Shown here: in pieces, positions 8,966 to 17,263 of the stretch | Position numbering within the stretch: the stretch's first letter is position 1 | How the letters are laid out: the number at the start of each line of letters is the position of its first letter | Assembly: GCF_042219825.1 (NCBI RefSeq) | Contig: NZ_JBHJHQ010000007.1 | Span: forward strand, 248,001-312,000 | From: JBHJHP01 sp042219825 | Lineage (GTDB): Bacteria > Bacteroidota > Bacteroidia > Bacteroidales > UBA5342 | Reading direction: 5' to 3' | DNA: 64,000 nucleotides | Translations under genes and position numbers: made by a program | The notes under the pieces: generated by a model | Seen by the model: the letters and a program-made list of their open reading frames with translations, nothing else | Databases searched by the model: none | What the model was told of the DNA's origin: nothing

Positions 8966-8973
8966 CCTGGCAA

Positions 8974-8981
8974 CAAAGGTA
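8974..8981 (-). promoter_or_regulatory. -7 promoter box for tilS
   Basis: Reads TACCTTTG on the minus strand, an exact TAnnTTTG match ending nine bases before the tilS ATG. A clear -33 TTG at the usual spacing was not found, so support is moderate. Confidence 0.4.
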
Positions 8982-9054
8982 TAAAAGTTTGGCCTGAAAA
9001 GATATTCGTGTAAATGGAATCAGAGTAGTTGCACTGAAAAGATGCCAATTGGTT

Positions 9055-9324
9055 TTAGCGCATTATTCCTGCACCCATAACCATCGTTGAAAAAGCTGTA
9101 ACTGCTATTCCTGCTCCGATAATGATAATAAAAATACCGATCCATTTAATGATATTCCGGACTTTTTCGTAGTGGTACTGCTCTATCAGTCCCTCAGGAA
9201 CTGGTTTGCGAATAATTAAGGAAAGAATGGTTTCAAAATGATCTTTGATCAGTAAGCCGATACTGATCCACAAACCGGCTTTAGCCAGCGAAAGTAAGAA
9301 TGGGATAAAAAAGAACATGCGCAT
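9055..9324 (-). CDS. Small membrane protein, unknown
   Basis: An 89-residue product that I do not recognise. It has two strongly hydrophobic stretches, about residues 3-26 and 60-88, separated by a polar segment rich in charged residues (RKPVPEGLIEQYHYEKVRN). This predicts a two-helix inner-membrane protein with the middle part on one side. The ATG at 9324 has a second Met two codons later, so the exact start is uncertain. It stands alone between tilS and the STAS-like gene, both on the same strand but with gaps of about 90 and 160 bases. Coding potential is supported only by length and composition. Confidence 0.5.
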   Translation of the reverse strand: MRMFFFIPFLLSLAKAGLWISIGLLIKDHFETILSLIIRKPVPEGLIEQYHYEKVRNIIKWIGIFIIIIGAGIAVTAFSTMVMGAGIMR

Positions 9325-9485
9325 AAAGTATATGTTAAAGGTTAATCATAATATTCTGTTTTTGACAGGAGCGTTCAGTCTAAATATAATTTCTAAAAGT
9401 AATTAATTATTTACAATCATCGAATATGTATGATTACATCTTCTGTTAAAGTGTTTATAAGGAAAAACGGAATAATGCTGTAAGT

Positions 9486-9863
9486 TTACGTTGTCAGCCA
9501 TTTCAGCGCTTCTTCTTTTGTTGAAAAAACACGAACAATAAATCCTACTTCATCCAGTACTCTGTTTTCAAAAAAGAGGGATAAAGCTGTGCTGACCGGA
9601 TCATCGACAAGTAAAGCCTGTTTTTTCCCTTTCAGAATTTCTTTGAGGTTGGATAATATGTCAATTATATCATCAATTTCACTGATAGTACCGGTTATTT
9701 TCGAGTCGGAGTAGTCCGATAGTAGGTTGTATCCCTGGCTTGTGAATTCGGTAATTTTCAGTAATTCATCCCATGCTAAACCGATATCTTCTTTTCTGAT
9801 AACTCCGGAATGCTTATATCGTATCAGCTTGTTGGTATGATCTGTTTTTAATGAAAAGTTCAT
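9486..9863 (-). CDS. STAS/SpoIIAA-like domain protein
   Basis: A 125-residue cytosolic protein whose pattern resembles the SpoIIAA-like/STAS fold: a beta strand near residues 10-16 (LIRYKHSG), a helix with W-x-E-L, the strand YNLLSDYSD, a long helix IDDIIDILSNLKEIL, the strand QALLVDD and a C-terminal helix ALKWL. Similar lone proteins are common in Bacteroidota and have no fixed function. The frame is open to a Met at 9911, but the ATG at 9863 begins the conserved part and sits directly after an exact -7 box. A perfect palindrome overlaps the promoter (see separate entry), hinting at a dedicated repressor or activator. Confidence 0.65.
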   Translation of the reverse strand: MNFSLKTDHTNKLIRYKHSGVIRKEDIGLAWDELLKITEFTSQGYNLLSDYSDSKITGTISEIDDIIDILSNLKEILKGKKQALLVDDPVSTALSLFFENRVLDEVGFIVRVFSTKEEALKWLTT

Positions 9864-9869
9864 GTTTAT

Positions 9870-9900
9870 CAAAATTAGGGTTATATGTTTTGCAAAACAT
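9870..9900 (-). promoter_or_regulatory. Promoter with 16-bp palindromic operator candidate
   Basis: On the minus strand the -7 box TAATTTTG spans 9877 to 9870. Seven bases further upstream is the perfect palindrome ATGTTTTGCAAAACAT (9885-9900), which would lie between the -33 and -7 sites. The -7 box ends only six bases before the ATG, so the mRNA would have almost no leader. Confidence 0.5.
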
Positions 9901-10147
9901 GAGTAACTCAAAAGCCTGTTAAGAGGGACATTTCATAAATAAGGTAATATTTTGGTTTTATCTTGACAACCATAAAGTTAAGATATTTATTCGACATCAG
10001 GAAGTAGCTGAGCCAATAGAAAACAGACCCGTAATAACTATTTCTTTCCCACGCATCCATGCATAAATGAAGTTTTTTACTTATGTTAAATATCTGTCTG
10101 ATATCTGATCAACTGACCATTCAGAATCTTAACCTGTCTTTTATAAT
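9901..10147. other. Intergenic stretch without a recognised gene
   Basis: This is the bulk of the 330-base gap between the STAS-like gene and the divergent radical SAM gene. It is AT-rich, with short direct repeats (AACCTGT twice near 10130-10160, just reaching the next promoter). No ORF, RNA gene or strong hairpin was seen. Confidence 0.5.
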
Positions 10148-10177
10148 CTGTAACCTGTTTAGTTTTTATTACTTTTG
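10147..10177 (+). promoter_or_regulatory. Promoter for the anaerobic sulfatase maturase gene
   Basis: The -7 box TACTTTTG (10170-10177) matches exactly, with TCTG (10147-10150) 19 bases upstream in place of TTTG. Transcription would begin about 12 bases before the ATG. Confidence 0.5.
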
Positions 10178-10193
10178 AGGAAAATCATTTAAT

Positions 10194-11399
10194 ATGGCAT
10201 TTAAACCATTGGAATCTGTTTTGATCAAACCTGCCGGTCCGGATTGCAATCTGGGGTGTACGTATTGTTTCTATCTCGAAAAGGAGCAGTTATTTACTCA
10301 AACCCAAACGCACCGAATGAGCGACGAGGTATTGGAAATGCTGATCAAACAGGTTATGCAGCAGTCAGGTCAGTCTATATCCATAAACTGGCAGGGTGGC
10401 GAACCGACTTTGATGGGACTGGAATTTTACCGCAAAGCCATGGAATATGAGAAGAAATACGGTTTTGGGAAAAATGTGGGGAATGGACTACAGACCAATG
10501 GATTATTGCTGGATGAACGATGGGCTGATTTTCTGAATGAATATAACTGGCTGGTCGGATTAAGTCTGGATGGACCTGAATATATTCATAACAGGTACCG
10601 GCTGACCCCAAACAGCAAACCGTCGCATGCCATTGTAGAAGAAAAGGCCAGAATGTTGCTTCGCAAAGGCGTGGAGGTAAATGCCATGTGCTGCATTACC
10701 AGTTACAGCTCGGGATATGCCGAAGCACTCTATAACTATTATAAAGATCTTGGAATCAGTTGGATGCAGTTTATTCCCATTGTGGAGACGGACAAGGATA
10801 ATCCGCGTAAATCTGCCCCATTCTCACTTACAGCAGAGCAATACGGTGATTTTATTGTGGAGCTCTTTGATCTCTGGAAGGCAGATTTTGTGGATGGACA
10901 ACCAACAACGCACATCCGCGATTTTGATTCGGTATTTTATCCTTATGTTGGATATGAGGCCCCTGAGTGCACCTTGCGGCCGGAATGTGGTGTTTATACT
11001 GCCGTGGAACACAATGGCGATGTATATTCCTGCGATTTTTTTGTGGAACCCAAATGGAAACTGGGCAATATTATGGAAGGGGACCGACTGATTGATATGC
11101 TCAACTCTAAAAAGCAAACTCAGTTCGGCCTGATGAAAACCAAACTTCCCCGTAAATGCCAGGTCTGTCATTGGAAAAAATATTGCTATGGAGGATGTAC
11201 AAAGGATAGGATAAAGGATCCAAGAGACAATGGAATGCCCCGGTTTTGTCGGTCATACATCACCTTTTTTGAACATGCCGATCCGTTTTTAAGAGAACTG
11301 GCCGGGAAATGGAAGGTGGATCAGGCAAAAATGGATGCCCAACAGCAACAACAACAGTCCAACAGCAATACCTATAATGCATTCGGAGATTTTTCCTGA
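10194..11399 (+). CDS. Anaerobic sulfatase-maturating radical SAM enzyme (anSME-like)
   Basis: Family members oxidise an active-site Cys or Ser of sulfatases to formylglycine. The 401-residue protein has the radical SAM motif CNLGCTYC (C18, C22, C25). A C-terminal SPASM/twitch domain with many cysteines follows: ECTLRPECG, YSCDFF, KCQVCHWKKYCYGGC and FCRSY, enough for two auxiliary Fe-S clusters. The LSLDGP stretch near residue 125 is also typical. The last 20 residues are Gln/Asn-rich and probably disordered. No sulfatase gene lies in this window, so the substrate must be encoded elsewhere. yjbQ follows 35 bases later on the same strand. Confidence 0.85.
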   Translation: MAFKPLESVLIKPAGPDCNLGCTYCFYLEKEQLFTQTQTHRMSDEVLEMLIKQVMQQSGQSISINWQGGEPTLMGLEFYRKAMEYEKKYGFGKNVGNGLQTNGLLLDERWADFLNEYNWLVGLSLDGPEYIHNRYRLTPNSKPSHAIVEEKARMLLRKGVEVNAMCCITSYSSGYAEALYNYYKDLGISWMQFIPIVETDKDNPRKSAPFSLTAEQYGDFIVELFDLWKADFVDGQPTTHIRDFDSVFYPYVGYEAPECTLRPECGVYTAVEHNGDVYSCDFFVEPKWKLGNIMEGDRLIDMLNSKKQTQFGLMKTKLPRKCQVCHWKKYCYGGCTKDRIKDPRDNGMPRFCRSYITFFEHADPFLRELAGKWKVDQAKMDAQQQQQQSNSNTYNAFGDFS

Positions 11400-11434
11400 T
11401 TTAAACTTTTTGCCCGGATAAGAATTATACAGAT

Positions 11435-11845
11435 ATGGTTACTCAAAAAGAATTTACACTCGGAAATAAATCAAGGGGATTTCATTTGGTCACAACTGAA
11501 GTGTTACGTCATTTAGACACATTACCGGAGACCGGATTACTGCATTTGTTTATAAAACATACATCTGCTGCTTTGTCATTGAATGAAAACGCGGATCCTT
11601 CAGTGCGTTACGACTTTGAGCAGATTATGAACCATATTGTACCAGAGAATGAGCCGTATTATACCCATACCCTGGAAGGGAGTGATGACATGCCGGCGCA
11701 TGTAAAATCATCTCTAATAGGGCCCTCTGTAACGGTGCCTATTAAAAATCACCGGTTGAACCTGGGAACCTGGCAGGGGATTTATCTCTGTGAATTTCGT
11801 AACTATGGTGGTGCCAGAAGATTAGTGGCAACGATTTATTCATAG
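11435..11845 (+). CDS. YjbQ/UPF0047 family protein
   Basis: A 136-residue protein covering the whole YjbQ fold. Signature parts are present: LLHLFIKHTSAALSLNENADPSVRYDFE, given here by its core HTSAALSLNENADP, then the HVKSSLIGPS block, and the ending GTWQGIYLCEFRNYGGARR. Members have been reported to show weak thiamine-phosphate synthase activity in E. coli, but the physiological role is unclear. It is probably co-transcribed with the radical SAM gene upstream (35-base gap). Confidence 0.85.
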   Translation: MVTQKEFTLGNKSRGFHLVTTEVLRHLDTLPETGLLHLFIKHTSAALSLNENADPSVRYDFEQIMNHIVPENEPYYTHTLEGSDDMPAHVKSSLIGPSVTVPIKNHRLNLGTWQGIYLCEFRNYGGARRLVATIYS

Positions 11846-12092
11846 CTTTCTCCTGCAGATTTCGCAGATAATTGCAGAAATAAATTTTGTCGTATCAGGG
11901 GACAACGCTTGAAATCATATAGCTACTGCTAGAGAAGTTACTTAAGGTATCTGTTTTGGATAAAAATGATTAATATGTTTGGTGGACCCTGTAGGGAATT
12001 AAAGGGTAAGCGCAGGAATAAAAACATGCGTCATTTCATACTTTACATGATATTAGAATATAAAATCTAATCTGCGCAGATCTGCGGGAAAC
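11846..12092. repeat. Intergenic gap with TCTGCG-type short repeats
   Basis: At the right edge TCTGCGCAGA (12071-12080) and GCAGATCTGC (12076-12085) form overlapping palindromes followed by GGGAA. At the left edge CTGCAGATTTCGCAGATAA (from about 11854) carries the same words. Such CTGCG/CGCAG words look like decayed dispersed repeats. No gene was seen. Confidence 0.4.
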
Positions 12093-12830
12093 TCAAATGC
12101 TCCTTCTGAACTCCGAGCACACAATGGCCGTTGCTGTCGCCACATTCAGTGATTCAGAAGTTTGTGAATTCCCGGGATATGGAGGAATATAAAGTTTATG
12201 TGTAACCAGGTCTGATACAGCATCCGAAATTCCGTTACCTTCGTTTCCCATTACAATAATTCCGTTCGAAGTAAGATCAGAAGAGTATATATCCTCTCCT
12301 TCCAGAAATGTGCCATAAACAGGTGCTCCCGAAATCCGCAGAAAGTCTGTCAGGTCAGTATAATGAATATTTATCCTTCCCAATGCGCCCATGGTGGACT
12401 GAACCACTTTAGGGTTATAAACATCCACTGTTCCTTTGGAACAGACAATATTTATAATTCCGAACCAGTCGCAGATTCGAATAATGGTTCCGAGGTTTCC
12501 CGGATCCTGAACGTCGTCCAGTGCCAGGATTAATTCTTTGCCGGGATCGCAAAGTGATAAGTCAGTACGTTTGTATTTAAATACGGCAAAAACACCCTGT
12601 GGATTTTTTTGGAGAGAGATCTTCTGAATATCGGATTCTTCAACAACTTCTGCCTTAAACCCTTTAAAATCTTCTTCGAATTTGTGTTCAATAAAGATAC
12701 TTTCTGGCTTAAAATATGGCAGCAGATCAAGCACCAGTTTAGGTCCTTCTGCTATAAAAACCTGTTCATTGTCCCTGTTCTTTTTCAGCCCCAGAGAGCG
12801 GTAATACTTTATTTGTGATTTTGAAAGCAT
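12093..12830 (-). CDS. TrmH/SpoU-family RNA 2'-O-methyltransferase
   Basis: A SAM-dependent methyltransferase of the trefoil-knot (SPOUT) class acting on rRNA or tRNA. The exact target cannot be told from the sequence. The 245-residue protein has an N-terminal substrate-binding domain (LSKSQIKYYRSLGLKK, FIAEGPKLV). The knot motifs follow: motif 1 LDDVQDPGNLGTIIR, motif 2 VMGNEGNGIS and motif 3 IPPYPGNSQTSESLNVA. The frame also opens at a TTG (12836), but the ATG at 12830 gives the usual MLSK start. An exact -7 box ends three bases before this ATG, suggesting a leaderless message. It is divergent from aspS, with a long palindrome in between. Confidence 0.85.
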   Translation of the reverse strand: MLSKSQIKYYRSLGLKKNRDNEQVFIAEGPKLVLDLLPYFKPESIFIEHKFEEDFKGFKAEVVEESDIQKISLQKNPQGVFAVFKYKRTDLSLCDPGKELILALDDVQDPGNLGTIIRICDWFGIINIVCSKGTVDVYNPKVVQSTMGALGRINIHYTDLTDFLRISGAPVYGTFLEGEDIYSSDLTSNGIIVMGNEGNGISDAVSDLVTHKLYIPPYPGNSQTSESLNVATATAIVCSEFRRSI

Positions 12831-12833
12831 GTA

Positions 12834-12841
12834 CAAATATA
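12834..12841 (-). promoter_or_regulatory. -7 promoter box directly before the TrmH-type gene
   Basis: Reads TATATTTG on the minus strand, an exact TAnnTTTG match only three bases from the ATG. No clear -33 TTG was seen at the normal distance because the palindrome occupies that place. Confidence 0.35.
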
Positions 12842-12852
12842 AGTGATTTTCC

Positions 12853-12889
12853 TTAGCGAGGGTTTCGCTTTAAGCGAAGCCCTCGCTAA
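12853..12889. repeat. 37-base palindrome between divergent genes
   Basis: Two 18-base arms (12853-12870 and 12872-12889) start TTAGCGAGGG and end CCCTCGCTAA. They pair fully apart from one G-T wobble around a single central T. The place between two diverging genes argues against a terminator. It resembles a REP-type mobile palindrome or a large operator. Confidence 0.75.
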
Positions 12890-12913
12890 CCATAGAAACC
12901 ATGATAAAAACTA

Positions 12914-12945
12914 TTTTTCTAATTCTGCGGATTCAGTTATCTTTG
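12914..12945 (+). promoter_or_regulatory. Promoter for aspS
   Basis: The -7 box TATCTTTG (12938-12945) is exact. TTTTTC (12914-12919) lies about 18 bases upstream. The predicted leader before the aspS ATG is about 20 bases. Confidence 0.5.
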
Positions 12946-12970
12946 TTCGACATTTTTAAACCGTATTTCG

Positions 12971-14731
12971 ATGTACAGAACACACACTTGTGGAGAACTA
13001 AGATTAGACCATGTAAACCAGAATGTTACCCTTGCAGGATGGGTGCAGCGTACCCGTGATCTGGGTGGCATGACTTTCGTGGATTTGCGCGACCGTTATG
13101 GGATTACCCAGCTGGTTTTCGATATGGATACCAATAAAGTTTTATGCGAATCGGCCCGGAAGCTTGGACGCGAATTTGTGATCCAGGTTGAAGGGACTGT
13201 TCAGGAACGAAGCAATAAAAACAATAAAATACCTACTGGTGACATTGAGATCATCGTTAATAAGCTATCTGTTCTGAATCAGTCGGATGTTCCACCATTT
13301 ACCATTCAACGGGATACTGATGGTGGTGACGAACTGCGCATGAAATACCGTTATCTGGATTTACGCCGGGAACCTTTAAAGGAGAATCTTATGCTGCGTC
13401 ATAAAATGGCTTTTGAAACACGCCGTTATATGGATGAACAGCATTTTGTGGAGGTGGAAACACCGGTACTGATTAAATCCACACCGGAAGGTGCACGTGA
13501 CTTCATCGTGCCATCGCGTGTGAATGAGGGACAGTTTTATGCACTGCCTCAAAGTCCGCAGACCTTTAAACAATTGCTGATGGTGGCCGGATACGACCGT
13601 TATTTCCAGATTGTAAAATGTTTCAGGGATGAAGATCTGAGGGCTGACCGTCAGCCCGAATTTACACAGATTGACTGCGAGATGTCTTTTGTGGAACAGC
13701 AGGATATTCTGGATACGTTTGAGGGATTGACTAAGCATCTTTTCAAAGCCATTAAAGGCATTGATATGTCGTATAGTTTCCCTAGAATGTCTTACGATGA
13801 AGCCATGACCAGTTATGGTTCCGATAAACCGGATACACGTTTTGAAATGAAGTTTAAGGAGTTGACCAGTCTGGTTCAGGGAAAAGGATTTGTGGTGTTC
13901 GACAATGTGGAATATGTGGGTGGAATTTGTGCTGAAGGATGTGCTGAATATACCAGGAAGCAACTGGATCAACTGACTGATTTTGTAAAAAAACCGCAGA
14001 TAGGCGCCAAAGGTCTGGTTTACGTGAAGTTTAACCCGGATGGCACTATTAAGTCATCTGTTGACAAGTTTTACAGTGAAGAGGATCTGAAAACATGGGG
14101 TGAACAATTCGGGGCTAAACCTGGTGATTTGGTTTTAATTCTGGCCGGTGACCGCAAAAGAACATTGACGGCATTGAATGAGCTTCGCCTCGAAATGGGA
14201 AGCCGTTTGGGTTTGCGTGATAAAAATACGTTTTCGCCACTTTGGGTGGTTGATTTTCCGCTGTTTGAATGGGATGAGGAAACACAACGCTTTTATGCCA
14301 TGCACCATCCGTTCACATCGCCTAAAAAAGAAGATGCTGAATATATCAACAGCGATCCGGGAAGGGTTCGCGCCAATGCCTACGATCTTGTGATCAATGG
14401 TGTTGAAATTGGTGGGGGGTCTATCAGGATTCATAACGAAGACCTGCAGCAAAAAATGTTCGATGCCCTTGGGTTCACTAAGGAAGAGGCCAAAGCACAG
14501 TTTGGATTCCTGATGAATGCATTTAAATACGGAGCACCGCCGCATGGTGGTATCGCTTTTGGTTTCGACCGCCTGGTTTCAATGTTTGCAGGACTCGATT
14601 CTATCCGCGATGTGATTGCCTTCCCGAAAAATAATGCTGCCCGCGATGTGATGATAGATTCACCTTCGAAAGTGGCACAGACTCAGCTCGATGAACTCAG
14701 CATAGCGCTGAATCTAAAACCAAAAGCGTGA
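12971..14731 (+). CDS. aspS: Aspartyl-tRNA synthetase
   Basis: Charges tRNA-Asp with aspartate. The 586-residue protein is the bacterial type. An OB-fold anticodon-binding domain (residues 1-105, with GWVQRTRDLGGMTFVDLRDR) comes first. The class II catalytic core carries motif 2 (FRDEDLRADRQPEFTQID). A GAD insertion lies in the middle, and motif 3 (GGIAFGFDRLV) is near the end. Length matches the family. It has its own promoter. Its stop codon overlaps the GTG start of the Nif3-like gene, so the two are translationally coupled. Confidence 0.96.
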   Translation: MYRTHTCGELRLDHVNQNVTLAGWVQRTRDLGGMTFVDLRDRYGITQLVFDMDTNKVLCESARKLGREFVIQVEGTVQERSNKNNKIPTGDIEIIVNKLSVLNQSDVPPFTIQRDTDGGDELRMKYRYLDLRREPLKENLMLRHKMAFETRRYMDEQHFVEVETPVLIKSTPEGARDFIVPSRVNEGQFYALPQSPQTFKQLLMVAGYDRYFQIVKCFRDEDLRADRQPEFTQIDCEMSFVEQQDILDTFEGLTKHLFKAIKGIDMSYSFPRMSYDEAMTSYGSDKPDTRFEMKFKELTSLVQGKGFVVFDNVEYVGGICAEGCAEYTRKQLDQLTDFVKKPQIGAKGLVYVKFNPDGTIKSSVDKFYSEEDLKTWGEQFGAKPGDLVLILAGDRKRTLTALNELRLEMGSRLGLRDKNTFSPLWVVDFPLFEWDEETQRFYAMHHPFTSPKKEDAEYINSDPGRVRANAYDLVINGVEIGGGSIRIHNEDLQQKMFDALGFTKEEAKAQFGFLMNAFKYGAPPHGGIAFGFDRLVSMFAGLDSIRDVIAFPKNNAARDVMIDSPSKVAQTQLDELSIALNLKPKA

Positions 14732-15825
14732 TTAAAGTCAGAGAGATAACCGAGGTACTGGAGGCTTTTGCTCCGTTGGCACTGCAGGAGAGTTACGATA
14801 ATGCCGGCTTGCTTGTAGGAGATCCGGATATGAATGTCAGGGGTGTTCTGGTGACACTGGATGTAACATCCGAAGTGCTGGAGGAAGCCATGCAACACAA
14901 GCTTAACATGATTGTGGCCCATCATCCGTTTATCTTTTCTGGTCTTAAAAAAATAAATGGTAAAAACGATATCGAAAAGTGTCTGATTACAGCTATTAAA
15001 AATGATATCGCTATTTATGCCAGCCATACCAACACTGATGCAGCAGTTAATGGTCTGAACCAAAAATTTTGTGATCTGCTTCAGTTGAAGAACTGCCGGA
15101 CACTTTCTCCAATGAATGATGCATTGGTCAAACTGGTCACATTTGTTCCTTCCGATCATGCTGAAAAAGTACGACAGGCCATTTTTGATGCAGGAGCCGG
15201 ACACATTGGTAACTACGATTGTTGTAGTTATAATCTGGAAGGAGAAGGAACATTCCGGGCTTTGGAAGGAGCCAATCCGTTTGTAGGCGAAAAAGATCAG
15301 TTGCACGTTGAAAAGGAGGTTCGGATCGAAACGGTTTTGCCGGCCTTTATGCAACACAAAGTGGTGGCAGCTATGATCAGGTCACATCCGTACGAAGAAG
15401 TGGCTTATGATGTGTTTCCTCTGAAAAACACCTGGAATGGTGCCGGAATCGGTATGATTGGGGAATTGAATGAACCTTTGCCGGCTTCAGATTTCTTTAA
15501 CGTGCTGAAAAAAACGTTAAATGTGTCTGTGGTAAGACATACAACGTTTTTGGATGGACCGGTTCAGAAAATAGCGGTTTGCGGAGGTGCCGGATCGTTC
15601 CTTATTAGCGATGCCATAAGGGCGAAAGCAGATGTTTTCATTACCGGAGAAATTAAATATCACGATTTTTTTAAGGCAGAAAACAGAATAATTCTGGCTG
15701 ATATAGGACACTTTGAAAGTGAACAATTTGTAAAAGAAGTTTTTGGAGAACTACTTCAGAAAAATTTTTCTAAATTTGCAGTCCGATTATCGGAAGTAAA
15801 TACAAATCCAATTAAATATCTGTAA
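14728..15825 (+). CDS. Nif3-like dinuclear metal centre protein
   Basis: A 365-residue Nif3/YbgI (DUF34) family protein, sometimes named GTP cyclohydrolase I type 2 although this role is doubtful. It begins with the conserved ESYDNAGLLVGDP. Metal-ligand motifs are present: IVAHHPFIFSGLKKI, ASHTNTDAAVNG and, near the end, ADIGHFESEQ. The middle 100 residues or so form the PII/CutA-like insert typical of the long form. The start is GTG at 14728, overlapping the aspS stop. The zinc-ribbon coiled-coil gene follows four bases later; these two are often neighbours in bacteria, which suggests a shared, still unknown task. Confidence 0.87.
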   Translation: MIKVREITEVLEAFAPLALQESYDNAGLLVGDPDMNVRGVLVTLDVTSEVLEEAMQHKLNMIVAHHPFIFSGLKKINGKNDIEKCLITAIKNDIAIYASHTNTDAAVNGLNQKFCDLLQLKNCRTLSPMNDALVKLVTFVPSDHAEKVRQAIFDAGAGHIGNYDCCSYNLEGEGTFRALEGANPFVGEKDQLHVEKEVRIETVLPAFMQHKVVAAMIRSHPYEEVAYDVFPLKNTWNGAGIGMIGELNEPLPASDFFNVLKKTLNVSVVRHTTFLDGPVQKIAVCGGAGSFLISDAIRAKADVFITGEIKYHDFFKAENRIILADIGHFESEQFVKEVFGELLQKNFSKFAVRLSEVNTNPIKYL

Positions 15826-15829
15826 CAAC

Positions 15830-16570
15830 ATGGCAGAGAAAGTAATGACCGTTGAAGAGAGGTTAAAAGCGTTATTTGACCTTCAACTCGTAATGTCCGA
15901 CATAGATAAGATTCGTACGCTTCGTGGTGAGTTGCCACTGGAAGTTCAGGATCTTGAGGATGATATCGCGGGTCTGGAAACACGTATTTCCAAATACAAA
16001 GAGGATATTGAAGAGCTTGAGACAGCAATTTCGACCAAGAAAAATGAGATAGAGGAAGCAAAAATGCTGATCGAGAAATACACAGAGCAGCAGAATAATG
16101 TACGTAACAACCGTGAGTACGATTCTTTGTCGAAAGAGATTGAGTTTCAGGGTTTGGAGATAGAGCTTTTTGAAAAGCGCATTAAGGAATTTACTGCTGA
16201 AATAGGGCAGAAAAAGGAGAGTGTTGAAGGTGCTGAAACAGAACTGAAAGAGCGGAATGAAGACCTGGAAGCTAAAAAAGGCGAGTTGAACGAGATTGTC
16301 AATGAAACAAAAGTTGATGAAGAAAGTCTTCGCGATAAAGCTCAGCAAATTGAAACAAATATTGAATCTCGTTTACTGACAGCATTCAAACGTATTCGTA
16401 GAAACGCACGTAACGGTTTGGCCGTTGTTACCGTTGAACGTGATGCCTGTGGTGGTTGTTTCAACAAAATTCCGCCGCAAAGACAGTTGGATATCAAACA
16501 GCACAAAAAAGTTATCGTATGCGAATATTGTGGACGTATTCTGGTTGATAACGAATTGAAAGAAAGTTAA
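15830..16570 (+). CDS. Coiled-coil protein with C-terminal C4 zinc ribbon
   Basis: A 246-residue protein. Residues 30-170 are a long charged heptad-type coiled coil (rich in E, K, L, I). The C-terminus is a C4 zinc ribbon: CGGC ... CEYC, with R-Q-L-D-I-K between. Members of this family (zf-RING_7 type) are widespread; some are thought to act in nucleic acid or ribosome contexts, but the job is not settled. It is coupled to the Nif3-like gene (four-base gap). A strong terminator 24 bases after the stop ends the aspS-Nif3-zinc ribbon operon. Confidence 0.85.
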   Translation: MAEKVMTVEERLKALFDLQLVMSDIDKIRTLRGELPLEVQDLEDDIAGLETRISKYKEDIEELETAISTKKNEIEEAKMLIEKYTEQQNNVRNNREYDSLSKEIEFQGLEIELFEKRIKEFTAEIGQKKESVEGAETELKERNEDLEAKKGELNEIVNETKVDEESLRDKAQQIETNIESRLLTAFKRIRRNARNGLAVVTVERDACGGCFNKIPPQRQLDIKQHKKVIVCEYCGRILVDNELKES

Positions 16571-16593
16571 AAGACTTAAAACTATATTGACAG

Positions 16594-16624
16594 AAGGGTA
16601 ATCGGGAACGGTTACCCTTTTTTT
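16594..16624 (+). terminator. Intrinsic terminator ending the aspS operon
   Basis: An 8-bp stem AAGGGTAA / TTACCCTT (16594-16601 with 16612-16619) is followed by a T run to 16624. Confidence 0.85.
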
Positions 16625-16678
16625 ATGCAGTGATTTTGACTAAATTTAGGTTGAAAACAGCAAAATGATTTACAGCAC

Positions 16679-17263
16679 ATGAATCTTAGGGAGCTTTTAC
16701 TCAGAACCAGGAGTTACAGACGGTTTGATGAATCATACAGGATTCCGGAAGCAGAGCTGGAAGCACTGGTGGAACTGACACGGTTGGCACCTTCGGCAAG
16801 AAATCAGCAGGTGTTACGCTATATTATTGTTTCGGATAAAAAGACCTGTGATGCCATATTCCCAAATACGGCCTGGGCCGGATATCTGAAGAACTGGAAC
16901 GGTCCGGTAAAAGGCGAACGTCCTTCAGCCTATATCCTGGTTCTTAAGGTTCGCGATCTGACTTCCAATCTTTATTGTGATGATGGTCTGGCCATACAGA
17001 CCATTATGCTTGGCGCTTCAGAGAAAGGCCTCGGCGGTTGTATCATCGGCTCGTTCAGTAAACAGGCTTTGCTTGAGATGTTTAATCCCGGAGAAAATTA
17101 TGAAGCACTGTATCTTATCGCTTTGGGAAAACCAATTGAAACTGTTGTAATTGATGAGATTCAAAATGGAGATATTAAATACTGGCGCGATGACAAGCAT
17201 GTACATCACGTGCCCAAACGTCCGTTGAAAGAATTAATTTTAACCAAAAATGATACGCCATGA
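16679..17263 (+). CDS. Nitroreductase-family flavoprotein
   Basis: A 194-residue FMN-dependent oxidoreductase of the nitroreductase fold; the substrate is unknown. The N-terminal FMN-binding pattern RSYRRFDESYRIP...LTRLAPSARNQQVLRY and the mid-protein DDGLAIQTIMLGASEKGLGGCIIGSF stretch (core LAIQTIMLGASEKGLG) are typical. The C-terminal LIALGKPIE is the usual end strand. A near match to the -7 box (TAAATTTA) lies about 35 bases upstream. Its stop overlaps the next gene's start (ATGA), so it is co-translated with the secreted protein that follows. Confidence 0.85.
   Translation: MNLRELLLRTRSYRRFDESYRIPEAELEALVELTRLAPSARNQQVLRYIIVSDKKTCDAIFPNTAWAGYLKNWNGPVKGERPSAYILVLKVRDLTSNLYCDDGLAIQTIMLGASEKGLGGCIIGSFSKQALLEMFNPGENYEALYLIALGKPIETVVIDEIQNGDIKYWRDDKHVHHVPKRPLKELILTKNDTP

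Noticed and set aside
10194..11399. Radical SAM maturase as part of a RiPP (peptide-modifying) system
   Set aside because: The SPASM pattern fits sulfatase maturases, and there is no short precursor ORF nearby; yjbQ is the only partner.
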